Source of the DNA: Monarcha castaneiventris obscurior
Taxonomy: Eukaryota; Chordata; Aves; Passeriformes; Monarchidae
Assembly: GCA_026261815.1 (NCBI GenBank)
Contig: JAMPIT010000697.1
Span: 1-64,000, forward strand
Length of the DNA stretch: 64,000 nt
Reading direction: 5' to 3'
Each line of letters begins with the position of its first letter. The first letter of the stretch is position 1. Shown here piece after piece: positions 21,297-31,860 of this stretch. The position numbers and the translations under genes are program-made. A model generated the notes under the pieces. That model ran no database searches. It saw only the letters and a program-made list of their open reading frames with translations, and was not told where the DNA came from.

Positions 21297-21983
21297 TGTC
21301 TCTCAGGGTGGCTCAGTTATTTGTGCTGGGAATTGTCACTGTCGCCCACGGACCTCCCACATTTGGGGGATATCGCCAGAGGCGTGAGCTCGGCCGGGAC
21401 CCTGCGGGGGCGGGTCTGGGGCTGCCCCTTCCCTTCCGTTCGGGATCGAGGAGCGGCCGCGTGGGTGACGGGGTGAGTGTGGCTGGCCCGGGTACTGCTG
21501 CCCTGGGGTTCTGGGCACTGCCACCGAAGCCTGCCCGCTCCTCCCTGCTCCCTGCTCCCTGCTCCCTGCCGCCCGGGGCCCGGAGCCAGCGCGGGCGGTG
21601 CCGCCTGGGCCGGGGCCGTCCCCGCCGGGTCCCTTTCTCCGCCATCACCGCCCGGGGAGGCCCCGCCCCACTACCGGAGCGCCCCCTGCTGGCCGCGAGA
21701 CAGCGCCCGCCCCGCCCCGCCGGGGCCCCCAGCGCCCCCTGCCGGGTGTGGCCAGAACTGCGCCCAAGGGGGAAGGGGAGCCTGACAGGGAACTCTGTCA
21801 CTGCTCGGCTGCTGTTCGACCTCTTCTGATTGATGTATTTATATTTTGTTATTCCTTTTCCCAAATTTTTGCCTGGGAGCCCCTGGTATCACAAAGTGAT
21901 GATTCCAAATGAGGGGGTCATCTTTCCATTCCAGGAAAGTTCCCGCCTTCCTGGGCAGACATCTGTTCTTTTAAACCAAGACA
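21297..21983 (+). mobile_element. LTR-like element with CpG-rich body
   Basis: The right end 'tttaaaccaagaca' matches the end of the 52800-53558 LTR and the inverted start of the 20589 LTR. The left end TGTCTC gives a TGTCT/AGACA pair. The middle is CpG-rich with 'gagcgccccctgc' phrases shared with the 53-kb copy. No target duplication is seen, so the left limit is tentative. Long frames here (for example 21308-21829) are by-products of GC content. Confidence 0.5.
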
Positions 21984-22017
21984 TTAATCTACCCAGGGAC
22001 CTCACACAGCCGCCCCT

Positions 22018-22262
22018 GTGATGTCACAGTGTGCTCTGTGATGTCACACCACCTCTCTGTGATGTTAGAGTCTGTGCTGTGATGTCACACAGCTGTCCCG
22101 TGACCTCACAGCCCACTCCTTGATGTCATTCAGTCACAGCCTGGTCTGTGATGTCACAGGTGGCATCACAGGTGCCCTGTGATGTAACGGAGCACTCTGT
22201 GATGTCACACAGCCCCTCCATGATGTCATAGCCGCTCTGTGATTTCACAGCCCTCTCTCTGG
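22018..22262. repeat. tandem array of TGATGTCA-containing units
   Basis: Roughly 24-34 bp units built around 'ctgtgatgtcacac'; seven exact TGATGTCA copies and several variants in 245 bp. TGATGTCA is one base from the CRE palindrome. No gene is present. Confidence 0.75.
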
Positions 22263-22280
22263 GACATCCCCTGGTGTCAC

Positions 22281-23723
22281 CTTTTGGGTGGGAAGGACAG
22301 GCAGCCTCCAGGTGCATTTCAGCCTCCTGTGCCTGCAGTCCCTGGCGCCCGGAGGTGCCCAGAAGCTCCCCCAGGCTGCAGAACCTCCACGCCACCCCTG
22401 ACAGCCACAAGTGCCCATCCGCACCCTGGCGTACCTGGCACCGTTTGGAATCCTGTCCAGAGAGCGGCTGTGGAGTGACCACTGGGCTCAGCAGGGTGGG
22501 GACCCCCGGGGCCTCCCCAAACCCCCCAGCTCCCAGCACCCGGCTGTCTGCCTTGGGGAGGGTGACGAGCCGGGTCCCCATGGGGCCGCCCTCCCGGCTC
22601 GCCGCCTGCTCGGGGCTGATGTCGGCCATGTCGGGGAAGTCGCACAAGTGCTGGCGCCTCTGTGGGGACACCACCAGGGTCACACCGCCGCCACCCACGT
22701 CCCCACACTGCGGGAACCCTGCCACAGCCACCACCAGCACCTCGGAGCCGCTGCAGCTCCAGGACACGCCGCTGTCTCCGGCCATGGGGATGGCGATGGA
22801 TCCTGGGCAGGGGACATGGAGTCTCCTCGAGCCAGCAGCGCTGGAGCCACTCCAGGGCCAGCAGGGACTGGAGCTTCAGGCGGGGTCTGTCCATCCGGCA
22901 GCCCCCAAGCTCCCGCAGGGATTTGCGGAGGCGCTGGCAGGGGAGGAAGTTGTGCCACTGGATCTGGCTCTGCAACGGTGCTGGGATCCGGGACATGGAT
23001 ATCCTGTGCCCAGGATAGGAGGCACAGGTGGCAGGCAGGGTGCCCCCAGGGATGTTGGACAGTCCCCAGGGATGTCAGGCTGTCCCCAGGGATGCCAGAA
23101 TGTCCCCATGGGTGTCAGGCTCTCCCAGGGGATGCCAGGTTGTCCCCATGGATGCCAGGCTGTCCCCAAGGGCATCACTCTGTCCCCATGGGTGCCAGTC
23201 TGTCCTGACAGATGCTGGGCTATCCCCATGGGTGCCACACTCTCCCCCTGGGTGCCAGACTGTCCAGTGGCTGCCCGGCTGTCCCCAGCAATGCCGGACT
23301 GTCCTTATGGGTTCCAGGCTGTCCGTGTCAGGCTGTCCCCATGGGTGCCACTCTGTCCCCATGGGTGCCAGGCTTTCCTGACGGATGCCAAGCCGTCCCT
23401 GTGGGTGTCACACTGTCCTCACGGGTGCTAGGCTGTCCTGATGGATGCTAGGCTCTCCCAAGGGTGTCACATAATGCTCATCTCGGCAATCTGGGGTGCC
23501 CCATGCCCACTGTGGGATGGCCATGGGCAGCTCCAGATGAGTCAGCTAAGAGGATCCACGTCCCACAGGCACTGGTGGGCACTAGATGAGGAGGAGGAGG
23601 AAGAGGAGGAGGGGGAGAAGTAGGAGGTAGCCTGGCAGGGTTCACCTGGGCAAAAAGGTAATCAGTGACAGGGTAGTCCAGGACAGGACTGGCCCGGTCG
23701 TTCAGCAGCTGGAAGCGCTGGGA
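22281..23723 (-). pseudogene. JAK3: JAK-family (JAK3-like) FERM-SH2 gene fragment
   Basis: Exon-like pieces occur in the right order on the - strand. 23723-23646 encodes the FERM F1 end (SPVLDYPVTDYLFAQ, then GT donor). 22969 downward encodes F2 (IQWHNFLPCQRLRKSL, then LKLQSLLALEWLQ). 22802-22741 and 22659 to about 22541 join in frame in F3 (GVSWSCSGSE, then CDFPDMADISPEQ and GTRLVTLPKADSRVL). 22467-22281 matches the SH2 C-terminal half (DSKRCQVRQ, FCSLGELLGT, PSHPKG). CDFP is closest to JAK3 among the JAKs as I know them. About 130 residues between F3 and SH2 are absent, some F1-F2 sequence is missing, and no pseudokinase or kinase follows. Introns are retained, so it is a duplicated genomic fragment rather than a retrocopy. 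A piece at 23905-23800 may be an earlier exon. Confidence 0.68.
23036..23470. repeat. minisatellite of 'ggctgtccccatgggtgcca' type
   Basis: About 20 copies of a unit near 21 bp with third-position variants (caggctgtccccatgggtgc). It lies between F1 and F2 pieces of the JAK fragment, so it expanded within an intron. Confidence 0.9.
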
Positions 23724-23905
23724 CTGTCTCAGTCCTCACCAGATGGGGAAGAAGAACCTGATGGGGACAGTGGAGGGGTTTCAGTGCTGCGTCCCCCAGA
23801 GAGCACAACCCAAATCAGCCCTCAGAGAGTCCCAGGCAGCCGGGCTGGGGCTGTTCCTGATCCTGTACACCATGATCTGGTGTGCACAGGAACAGGAGAT
23901 ACCCT

Positions 23906-24019
23906 GAAATTCCTTCAGGAATGTGGGGATACCCCAGAACTCACTCAAAAAAAGGGTACCACACGGCCTCACTATCCCAAGCCAATGCCTGTCTCATCCA
24001 GGCCCCATCCCACCCTCAC
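23906..24019. other. short unassigned spacer
   Basis: No feature seen between the JAK fragment and the CR1 remnant. Confidence 0.4.
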
Positions 24020-24290
24020 AATTCCCCCCCAACACATCCCAGCCCTCCTGGGCAGGAAGCCCTCTTCAGCCTGGCCTGGAACACTTCCAGGGATCCAGGG
24101 GCAGCCACAGCTTCTCTGGGCAACCTGTGCCAGAGCCTCACCACCCTCACAGGGAAGAATTCCTTTCCAAAATCCCATCTCACCCTGCTCTGAGGCAGTG
24201 GGAAGCCATTCGCCCTTGTCCTGTCTCTCCAGGCCCTTGGAAAGAGTCTCTCTTACCCACAAATTGCTGCTCCTCCCCGTTGCTGGGCAA
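24020..24290 (-). mobile_element. CR1 LINE fragment
   Basis: The + strand reads 'cctggaacacttccaggga', 'cagccacagcttctctgggc' and 'aacctgtgccagagcctcac', the reverse complement of a well-known CR1 3' segment. It is truncated at both ends. Confidence 0.75.
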
Positions 24291-24419
24291 AAGCTGGAAG
24301 CTGATTTTCTCCCAGTGGCTGCGGCCCAGCCCTGAGCCGGGGGCAGGACCTTGCCCCGGAGTTCTGAGGGCGCTGGGTTTGCTCAGCCCCAGCAGAGCAG
24401 GCGCAGCTCAGAGCTCCCC

Positions 24420-24755
24420 GGGGGCTGCGGCTCCTCCCGAGGGGCAGCGCGGGGGCAGCTCCGACCTCTGCCCGGGGGAGCAGGGACAGGGCCCGAGGGA
24501 ACGGCTGGGGCTGGGCCAGGGCAGGGCTGAGCTGGAGAGCAGGAGAAGCTTCTTCCCCCACAGGGGGCTCGGGCACTGACCAGGCTCCCCAGGGAATGGG
24601 CGCGGCCCCGAGGCTGCCGCAGCTCCAGGAGCCTTTGGACACCGCTCCCAGGCCCAGGCTGGGATTGTTGGGCTGTCTGGGCAGGGCCAAGGCTTGGACT
24701 CGATGATCCCGGTGGGTCCCTCCCAGCTCAGCCCATTGTGCAATTCTCAGCCTTT
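24420..24755 (+). mobile_element. CR1 3'-terminal fragment
   Basis: Reads in + orientation through 'gaagcttcttcccccac', 'ggctgtctgggcagggcc' and 'ttggactcgatgatcccggtgggtccc', then ends in 'cattgtgcaattct', the form of a CR1 3' tail. Divergent. Confidence 0.6.
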
Positions 24756-25687
24756 GGCTCAGCCTTTCTGTCCCCACGAGGGGCTGGCAGAGCTGTGGGG
24801 GTGGGACAGGAGCAGGGCAGCCCCGGCGTTCCCGTCTGTGTGACACAGCAGTGGCAGCCCCAGCATTCCATCCCTGGAGATGCTCCAAGAGAAGCGTCCA
24901 GAGCCGCCTCCAGCCAACAGAACTGACCGGCCCCTGACCCTGAGTGACCATGGCCCTGCCAGCTCGGGCCAGTGCTGTGGCAGCCGCATGTCAGCCGTGT
25001 CCCAGCTCCTGCAGCCCTTCCTCTGCCCCGACCCCTCCTGCACCACAGCGAGGGCTCATTTCGGTGCCCCTCGGGGGTCTCCTCTGGGGGTCGTAGGACA
25101 TTCGGCAATGGAACCTTGGGATAAAAAGTAGCGATTTTGGTCCTCCCTGGCAAGGCCAGAGCTGAAACTTTGTTCCTTTTGCCTGGGTGCCTTGGAGGCC
25201 CCCGGGGCGTTTTCTGCACTGAGTTCAGCCCCCAGCGCTCGCTGAAGGTGCTCCCTGCAAATGTCCCACGGCCAGTGCCCTGTCCTTGTGTCACCTGCTG
25301 TGGCTGGGCATGAACAGAGCTCCTGGACTGCATTTCCAGCTGCTGTGCAACCAAAACTGAGGGACCTGGAGCTGCCTGAATGCAAAAACTGGACTATGAG
25401 CATCACTCGAGGGAGAAATCTCCCCCTCCTGTACCACCCTGTGGGAATGCTGGAATTCTCCTGCTGGGGAATTCAGGGTGTCTGGCTGAGCAGGAAAGGT
25501 GACCCTGAGCCAGGAGCTTTCCTTGGCTGAAGCAAAGCCTGGGCATGGAAAGACCTTCCCAGCGTTGAGCCCCTGGCCAGGAGGGATTGTGCCACCAGAG
25601 CTGTCCCTGCCCTGCTGGGATGGACATCAATGTCCTGGTGCCATCCTTTCCTTCCCTCCAGCCCTCAGCTGGAGCTTGCGTTGAACA
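24756..25687. other. no recognisable gene
   Basis: Unique-looking sequence that ends abruptly at 25687/25688, where module B begins. No family match recognised; frames on both strands are short and unsupported. Confidence 0.4.
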
Positions 25688-26630
25688 GGGACATGAGGAG
25701 AAAGGAATTTCTGTCCCAGGGCAGGGCTGTGGTGCAACACGTCCCCCAGAAGGAGTCTGGAGCAGCCCAAGGCTTTGTGTGCCCAGGCAGAGGCAGGCAG
25801 GACGCAGAGCTGCCAGCAAAGGAAGGGGCCAGCGAGCTGGGGCAGCCGGGGGGATGACGACAGCCTGCAGGGACAGAGGCACAGGGCAGGGACACCGTGG
25901 CACAGCCTGGGCTGGAGAGGGCACAGGGATGGGCAGCAGCTGCAAGGCCCTGCCAGAGCCAACTTGTGCAGCACTTTGGCCACGGCTGCTGGCCCTGGGC
26001 CTGAGGCCAGCAGGAGACAAGTGACCCTTGCAGCCCTGGGGCCTCAGTGCCTCCTTGGCCCTGCTCAGCAGCCTGGCAGGGGCCGCCCCATGGTGCTGCC
26101 CTTGGCATTGCACATGCCCACATCCCAGTGCCCCGGGAAGAGCCCTGAGCACTGAGGGAGGGACAGGATGTGCCTTGCCAGGGGCTGGGGCTCAGGCCTT
26201 GGCCCTTTGCATTCCTCAAACACATCCAGCTTTGCTCAGCATCAGAGACACCTTTCCCTTGCTTGTCCCCCCCGTCATCACTGCCTCCAGTGTTCTGCTC
26301 TGACTGGAACATGGGGACACTTTCTCAGTCCTGTTCCACCGTGGGACCCATTAAAACTAAAAGTAACTTTGGAGTTTGTTTCTGATTTTGAGTTCTTGAG
26401 AAGTTTTTTGAAGACACTCTCAGGGACTGAGTCTGATGTAAACAACACCAAAGCCCCGGGAGGGTCATTAAAGTCCTTGTACAGTGTCTGTGCTGCTGAG
26501 CTGGGCCGGGCTCCTGGCACAGAGGGAGCTCCCAAGCTCTTGGACACCAAGAAGAGCTCCAAAATTGCAGCTCTGATGAGGAACAGCTCCTCTGCAGAGC
26601 CCAGCAGAGGAGTGATGCAGATGGAGGCTT
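25688..26630 (+). repeat. OR-upstream module, copy B (fragment, no OR)
   Basis: Nearly identical to 2585-3120 of copy A, then about 500 bp with increasing divergence. The left break is sharp: sequence before 25688 does not match any other copy. The right side runs into a CR1 fragment and a 37-bp array instead of an OR. It is therefore a truncated duplicate. Confidence 0.75.
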
Positions 26631-26635
26631 AAAGC

Positions 26636-26895
26636 ACACTGCTGGCTCATGTCCAGCCTGCTGTCCATCAGTGCCCCAGGTCCCTTTCTGCCTGGCCACT
26701 TCCCAGCCACTCTGTCCCCAGCCTGTAGCGCTGCAGGGGTTGTTGTGGCCAAAGTGCAGGACCTGGCACTTGGTCTTGTTGAACCTCACATTGTTGGATT
26801 TGGCCCCTGGATCCAGCCTGTCCAGGTCCCTCTGCAGAGCCCTCCTACCCTCCAGCAGATCCACACTCACACACAGCTTGATGTCAGTGTGGTTC
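26636..26895 (-). mobile_element. CR1 LINE fragment
   Basis: The reverse complement of CR1 phrases: 'ctggctcatgtccagcctgctgtcc', 'gtgcaggacctggcacttggtc', 'ctgtccaggtccctctgcagagccctcc'. It overlaps in content with the CR1 at 27660-28228 but lies in the opposite orientation, so the two CR1 pieces flank the 37-bp array as an inverted pair. Confidence 0.85.
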
Positions 26896-27645
26896 CATGA
26901 GTCCATGGAGTGTCACAATGATCTCGGTGATTCCAGGAGGCTCCGTAGTGTCACAATGTCCCTGGATTCCTTGGGCCCCCCAGTGTCACAATGGCCCTTT
27001 GGTTCCCTGGGCCCTGCAGTGTCACAATGGATCCTTGGTTCCATGAGGTCTCACAGTGCAGCAATGGTCTCCTTGGTTCCACAGTGTCACCATGGCCTCC
27101 TGGTGCCATGGGGCCCTGTGGTGTCAAAATTGTTTCCTTCATTCCATGAGTCCCTGGAGAGTAACAACGGCCCCTTGGTTATACGAGGTCCTGCAGGGTC
27201 ACCATGGTCTCCGTGGTTCCGTGAGGCCCCACAGAGTAACGCTGAACTCCTTGCTTCCATGGGGCCCTGCAGTATCGTGATGGCCCCGTCGCTACACGAG
27301 GCCACTCAGTGTCACAAGGGTCTTCTTGATTCCATGAGGCCCCACCGTGTTACAATGGACTCCTTGGTGGCACAGTGTCACATTGGAGCCCTGGTTACAC
27401 AAGATTCTGCAGTGTCCCAATGGCCCCTTGCTTCCATGGGGCACCACAGTGTCCAAATTGTTTCCTTAGTGCTATGAGTCCCTGCAGTGTAACAATGTCC
27501 CCTTGGTTCCATTGGGCCCTGGAATCTCACAAGGGTGTCCTTTGTTCTGCACTGTCAAAATGGCCCCTGGGTTCAACAAGGCCCCACAGTGTCACAATGG
27601 CCCCTTGCTTTCCCAGGGCCCTGCAGTGTCACAGCCATCACAGAA
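26896..27645 (-). repeat. 37-bp tandem repeat array
   Basis: About 20 degenerate units; on the + strand they read 'cagtgtcacaatggcccctt' then 'ggttccatgaggccc', the reverse complement of the unit in the other arrays. No gene. Confidence 0.9.
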
Positions 27646-27654
27646 TCACAGGAA

Positions 27655-28228
27655 CATCCAGGTTGGAAAAGACCTTTGAAATCCAATGAAAATTACGGCC
27701 GAATCCAACAATGTGAGATTCAACAAGACCAAGTGCCAGGTCCTGCACTTTGGCCACAACAACCCCTGCAGCGCTACAGGCTGGGGACAGAGTGGCTGGA
27801 CAGCAGCCAGGCAGAAAGGGACCTGGGGGCACTGATGGACAGCAGGCTGGACATGAGCCAGCAGTGTGCCCACGTGGCCAAGAAGGCCAATGGCACCTGG
27901 CCTGGATCAGGAATGGTGTGGCCAGCAGGACCAGGGCAGGGATTCTTCCCCTGCACTCAGCACTGGTGAGGCCGCACCTTGAGTGCTGTGTCCCAGTTCT
28001 GGGCCCCCCAATTTAGGAAGGACAATGAGGGGCTGGAGCATGTCCAGAGAAGGGCAACAAGGCTGGTGAGGGATCTGGGACACAAGTGCTGTAAGGAGCA
28101 GCTGGGAGAGCTGGGGTTGTTTATCCTGGAGAAGAGGAGGCTCAGGGGACACAAGGAGGTGTTAGGGCACAGGTTGGACTTGATGATCGCCAAGATCTTT
28201 TCCAACCCGGTTGGTTCTGGGATTATCT
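27655..28228 (+). mobile_element. CR1 LINE 3' fragment
   Basis: About 570 bp of typical CR1 3' sequence: 'caagtgccaggtcctgcac', 'gctggacatgagccagcagtg', 'ggccaagaaggccaatgg', 'ctggagcatgtccagagaag', 'ctggagaagaggaggctcag', ending 'caacccggttggttctggg'. It is 5'-truncated and carries stops and deletions, so it is inactive. Confidence 0.9.
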
Positions 28229-29815
28229 GAAACCAACCTTGAAGCAGCTGCAGGATGAGCCCTGGGCCTCCTCTTCAGAAGGTCCAGCAGCCCCTGGCCC
28301 TCAGCTTCTCCACACAGGCCCCAAAGCCCCTCCTGTCAGTCCTTCAGAGCCTCTCCAGCTCCTCCTCACTGGCCCACAACAGAGAGCCCCACACCCAGAC
28401 ACAGCAGCCCAGATGTGCCCCCCTGGCCTGTGGTGCCTCTGGCAAGGGAACAGCACGAGGCACTGCAGGGCCCTGCAGAAAATTCCTGAAGCACTTGAGG
28501 GATGATCCTGCTCCCCAAGGGACGTTCCCATGGTGCCAAGGCAGGAACTGAAGTGGGGAATGGGGCCAGAGAGGAAAGGGCAAGCAGGGATGGGCTGTTT
28601 GCAGGGGAGGGGACAGGGCTGGGCAAGAGGACGAAATGTGGAGCAGGAAAGAGGAAAGAAAGCAAAGGTGAAGCAAAGGAAATGCTGAGGGCTGTTTGGG
28701 GGTGGCTGCCAGGCAGCCCTGGCTCTGAGCAACAACGTCTGCAGTGGGACAGCAAACTCCCAGCTCATGGAACAAACTTTCTGGCTGACTTCAGAGGCCA
28801 CGACCAAGCTGAGTGGTTTCCCTGCCGTCCCACAGCCCTTGCTGGCCCCAGGGGCTGATGGCATTTGTGCTCACTCAGCTTCATCTCCCCACAGCAACAG
28901 CGTGGGGGTGCTGAGGCCTGGGCTGTGCAATGCAAACAGGGGCTCCTGAGGCAGTGCTGCCGTGTCTCTGCCTGCAAGGATGCAGCCCCTCTCTGAGCTG
29001 GGGAGAGGCCAGGGCTGCACAGGGGGGATGTTGCTGGCAGCTGCATGAGGCCGCTCTGGGACGCTGCCCTGGGCTGTCCAGCGCAGGGGGGATGGATCAG
29101 CCCCTGCTCTGCTGCTCCTTCCCGGCTCCCCCAGGGACCTTGCAGAGCACCAGCCATGCTGTTTGCCCCCACCCTGCCCACGGCCACCCTGGGGCTGCTC
29201 ACGGGGCTTTTCTCTGCTCAGCACTGGCCTGGGCGTGTTCTTGAGAGAGCCTGGGCAAGGAGCCTCGAGCTCCCAGGCCCTGCCCTGAGGCGTCAGCGCT
29301 GCCCCAGCAGTGCCCATGGCCTGGCCCTGCTGCAGCCCCGGCACTGCCAGCCCAGGGCTGGGAGCCAGCCCGAGAGCACTCAGGCCCTGCAGCAACACGA
29401 GGGCCAGGAGGGCAGCGGGGCAGTGCCACAGGAGCAGCACTGGCAACACCAAGGGCTGCTGCTCCTGGGCACAGCTGCTGTGCCAGCCCTGATCTGCCCC
29501 CAGCTCTGCACACAGACATTGCTGCTGCAGCTCCAGAGAGGGGAACTAAAGGGGCATCTCTGCTGGAAACTTTGCTGGGAGATCCTTTAGTTCTTTTAAA
29601 GGCACTGAGAGCACAGCTCATCATTGACACAGTCTGGGGCCATAGCAAAGAAGGAGAGAAACAAAATGAGAAATGGAATAAATAATGACAGAATCAATGG
29701 ACTTGGTTTGTAGAATACATTAAAAACTAAAATATAGGAAATAAAGCCAAGAACCAAACCTACAAGAACTATCAAAGATGAGTTTTATTAAAAAAAAATT
29801 TGCAGAAATTGGCCA
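28229..29815. other. no recognisable gene (3' flank of OR in unit C)
   Basis: GC-rich sequence with overlapping frames on both strands, for example 28871-29452 on the - strand and 29045-29590 on the + strand. None has a family signature. Confidence 0.45.
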
Positions 29816-29820
29816 GCAGT

Positions 29821-30753
29821 TTAATGTTTCTGAAACTGTCCAGTCATCAGTGTCCACAGGGCAGCCTTGAGCTCCTGGTTCCTCAGGCTGTAGATGAGGG
29901 AGTTCAGGGCTGGAGGCACCACCGAGTACAGAACTGACAGAGCCAGATCCAGGGATGGGGACAAGATGGAGGGGGGCTTAAGGTAGTTAAAAATACCAGT
30001 GCTGAGGAAGAGGGAGACCACAGCCAGGTGAGGGAGGCACGTGGAAAAGGCTTTGTGCTGGCCCTGCTCAGAGGGGATCCTCAGCACAACCCTGAAGATC
30101 TGCACATAGGAGAAAACCATGAACACAAAACAGCCAAAGGCTAAACAGGCACTAACAGCAAGAAGCCCAAATTCCCTGAGGCTGGAGTGTGAGCAGGAGA
30201 GCTTGAGGATCTGTGGGATTTCACAGAAGAACTGGCCTAGGGCATTGCCCTGGCACAGGGGCAGGGAAAATGTATTGGCTGTGTGCAGCAGAGCATTGAG
30301 AAAGCCACTGGCCCAGGCAGCTGCTGCCATGTGGGCACAAGCTCTGCTGCCCAGGAGGGTCCCGTAGTGCAGGGGTTTGCAGATGGACACGTAGCGGTCA
30401 TAGCACATGATGGTCAGGAGGGAATATTCTGATGTGATGAAAAACAGGAACAGAAATAGCTGTGCAGCACATGCTGTGTAGGAGATGTGCCTGGTGCCCC
30501 AGAGGGAATTGTGCATGGCTTTGGGGACAGTGGTGCAGATGGAGCCCAGGTCGGTGAGGGCCAGGTTGAGCAGGAAGAAGAACATGGGGGTGTGCAGGTG
30601 CTGGCCGCAGGCTACGGCGCTGATGATGAGGCCGTTGCCCAGGAGGGCAGCCAGGGAGATGCCCAGCAAGAGGCAGAAGTGCAGGAGCTGCAGCTGCCGC
30701 GTGTCTGCCAATGCCAGCAGGAGGAAGTGGCTGATGGAGCTGCTGTTGGACAT
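29821..30753 (-). CDS. olfactory receptor, family 14-like (unit C)
   Basis: A single-exon odorant GPCR of 310 residues, intact from ATG (30753) to TAA. It has seven hydrophobic segments, the N-terminal NSS sequon, GN in TM1, LHTPMFFF before TM2, MCYDRYVSIC at the TM3 end, KAFSTC before TM6 and SLRNQ at the C-terminus. It acts at the olfactory cilium membrane through the Golf-cAMP path, as known for the family. Odd: the TM7 NPxIY motif reads NSLIY, so the proline is replaced by serine. An upstream in-frame ATG (30783) adds ten residues, but it overlaps an apparent splice acceptor ('tctctatgacag'), so the inner start, matching unit D, is preferred. Confidence 0.92.
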   Translation of the reverse strand: MSNSSSISHFLLLALADTRQLQLLHFCLLLGISLAALLGNGLIISAVACGQHLHTPMFFFLLNLALTDLGSICTTVPKAMHNSLWGTRHISYTACAAQLFLFLFFITSEYSLLTIMCYDRYVSICKPLHYGTLLGSRACAHMAAAAWASGFLNALLHTANTFSLPLCQGNALGQFFCEIPQILKLSCSHSSLREFGLLAVSACLAFGCFVFMVFSYVQIFRVVLRIPSEQGQHKAFSTCLPHLAVVSLFLSTGIFNYLKPPSILSPSLDLALSVLYSVVPPALNSLIYSLRNQELKAALWTLMTGQFQKH

Positions 30754-30764
30754 TTGCTGGGTCT

Positions 30765-31860
30765 GGGCATTGGGTTCTGTCATAGAGAAAAAGAAAGTAA
30801 AGAGTTAGAGGAGATCTATGTTACCAAAATTAAAGCCATTTCCTATAAACCCTCGCCTGTAACACACAGACAGAGCCCTAAGTGCTTTAGCATTCTATGG
30901 GGTATTTTTTAGACCTCCAACCATCTCTCCTGGGTTGTCAGTAACCCTCAGCATTTCTGCTGCCCTCAGAGAGAACAGAGGGAGTTCTCTGAGGCAAAGT
31001 GAGGAGCAGAGAGGTAGGATAAGTGGTTTGTCATTCCGACCTTTTCACAGTTTCTCTGGGCTTTAACCTTTCTCAGGTAAAAAGTGATCACCTTTGCATG
31101 TTTTCCCTAAAAACCACCAGGTACTGCTGAGATCAGATGGATCCACCACAGTCTGACACCACATTTGTAGCCAAGGACTCGTCGCTCATTTCACCATCCA
31201 TACAGCATTTCTCTGTCATAACACCTCTGCCTTTCCCTGTGGGTCTTTCAGATAACACAAAGATGCTCTAGGACAGGTTTGCGTCTTGGAGAAAAGCTCC
31301 CATCTCAGCGAGACAAGCCCAAGGGGGTGCACTGGAGGGGATCCTGTGGAGATCTCTAAACTCTCCCTGACACAACATTTCTGAGTTTTGTTTTCTCTCA
31401 TTGCATGATCTTCTCTCTGCTTCCTGGAGATTTTCTCCCTGGAGGTGTTTCCCTGTGCCTGATCTCTCCCTGCCAGCACTCACAGACCCCAAATCTCTGT
31501 GCACTCTCCTTGGCCCTACAGAAACCTCCTGTTTGCAGGGCAGTGGCTGGGGGCAGGTTCTGTTTGCAGGTGGGAGAAAGGACAGCTCAGCCTGAGCCTG
31601 ATGGGTCCAGCAAAGGTGATGCTGGTGCTGTCCATGGGCAGAGGAGTGGCAGAAAGCACATTAGGAAACTCCTGCAGACATAGTGATGACTCAAAGGAAC
31701 AGTTCTGATGTCTCAGGCATTTGTCAAAATTAATAATTTAAAAATAATTTATCCCTCCTATTGCCCAAGAGTAGGAAATTGAAAACACAATCTCAGGAAG
31801 TTTCCTTAACTTTAAAATTATCCTTGTCATGGAAATATTCTGGGAGTGAGCTGAAGCTCT
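30765..31860 (-). other. OR upstream intron-like region, unit C
   Basis: Inverted counterpart of 3771-4760 in unit A. The pyrimidine-rich acceptor next to the OR is kept. No gene is seen; two short - strand frames (31216-31479, 31268-31504) are not conserved in frame with unit A. Confidence 0.6.

Noticed and set aside
21308..21829. 173-codon + strand frame in CpG-rich DNA
   Set aside because: Lies in an LTR-like element; open frames occur in all phases because of GC content.
22274..23431. 385-codon + strand frame
   Set aside because: Antisense to the JAK exons, then a minisatellite whose 21-bp period keeps any frame open.
26671..27477. 268-codon + strand frame
   Set aside because: Consists of reversed CR1 and 37-bp satellite.
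30754..30783. Ten extra N-terminal residues for the unit C OR
   Set aside because: The upstream ATG overlaps a likely splice acceptor and has no counterpart in unit D; the inner ATG gives the shared 310-residue protein.
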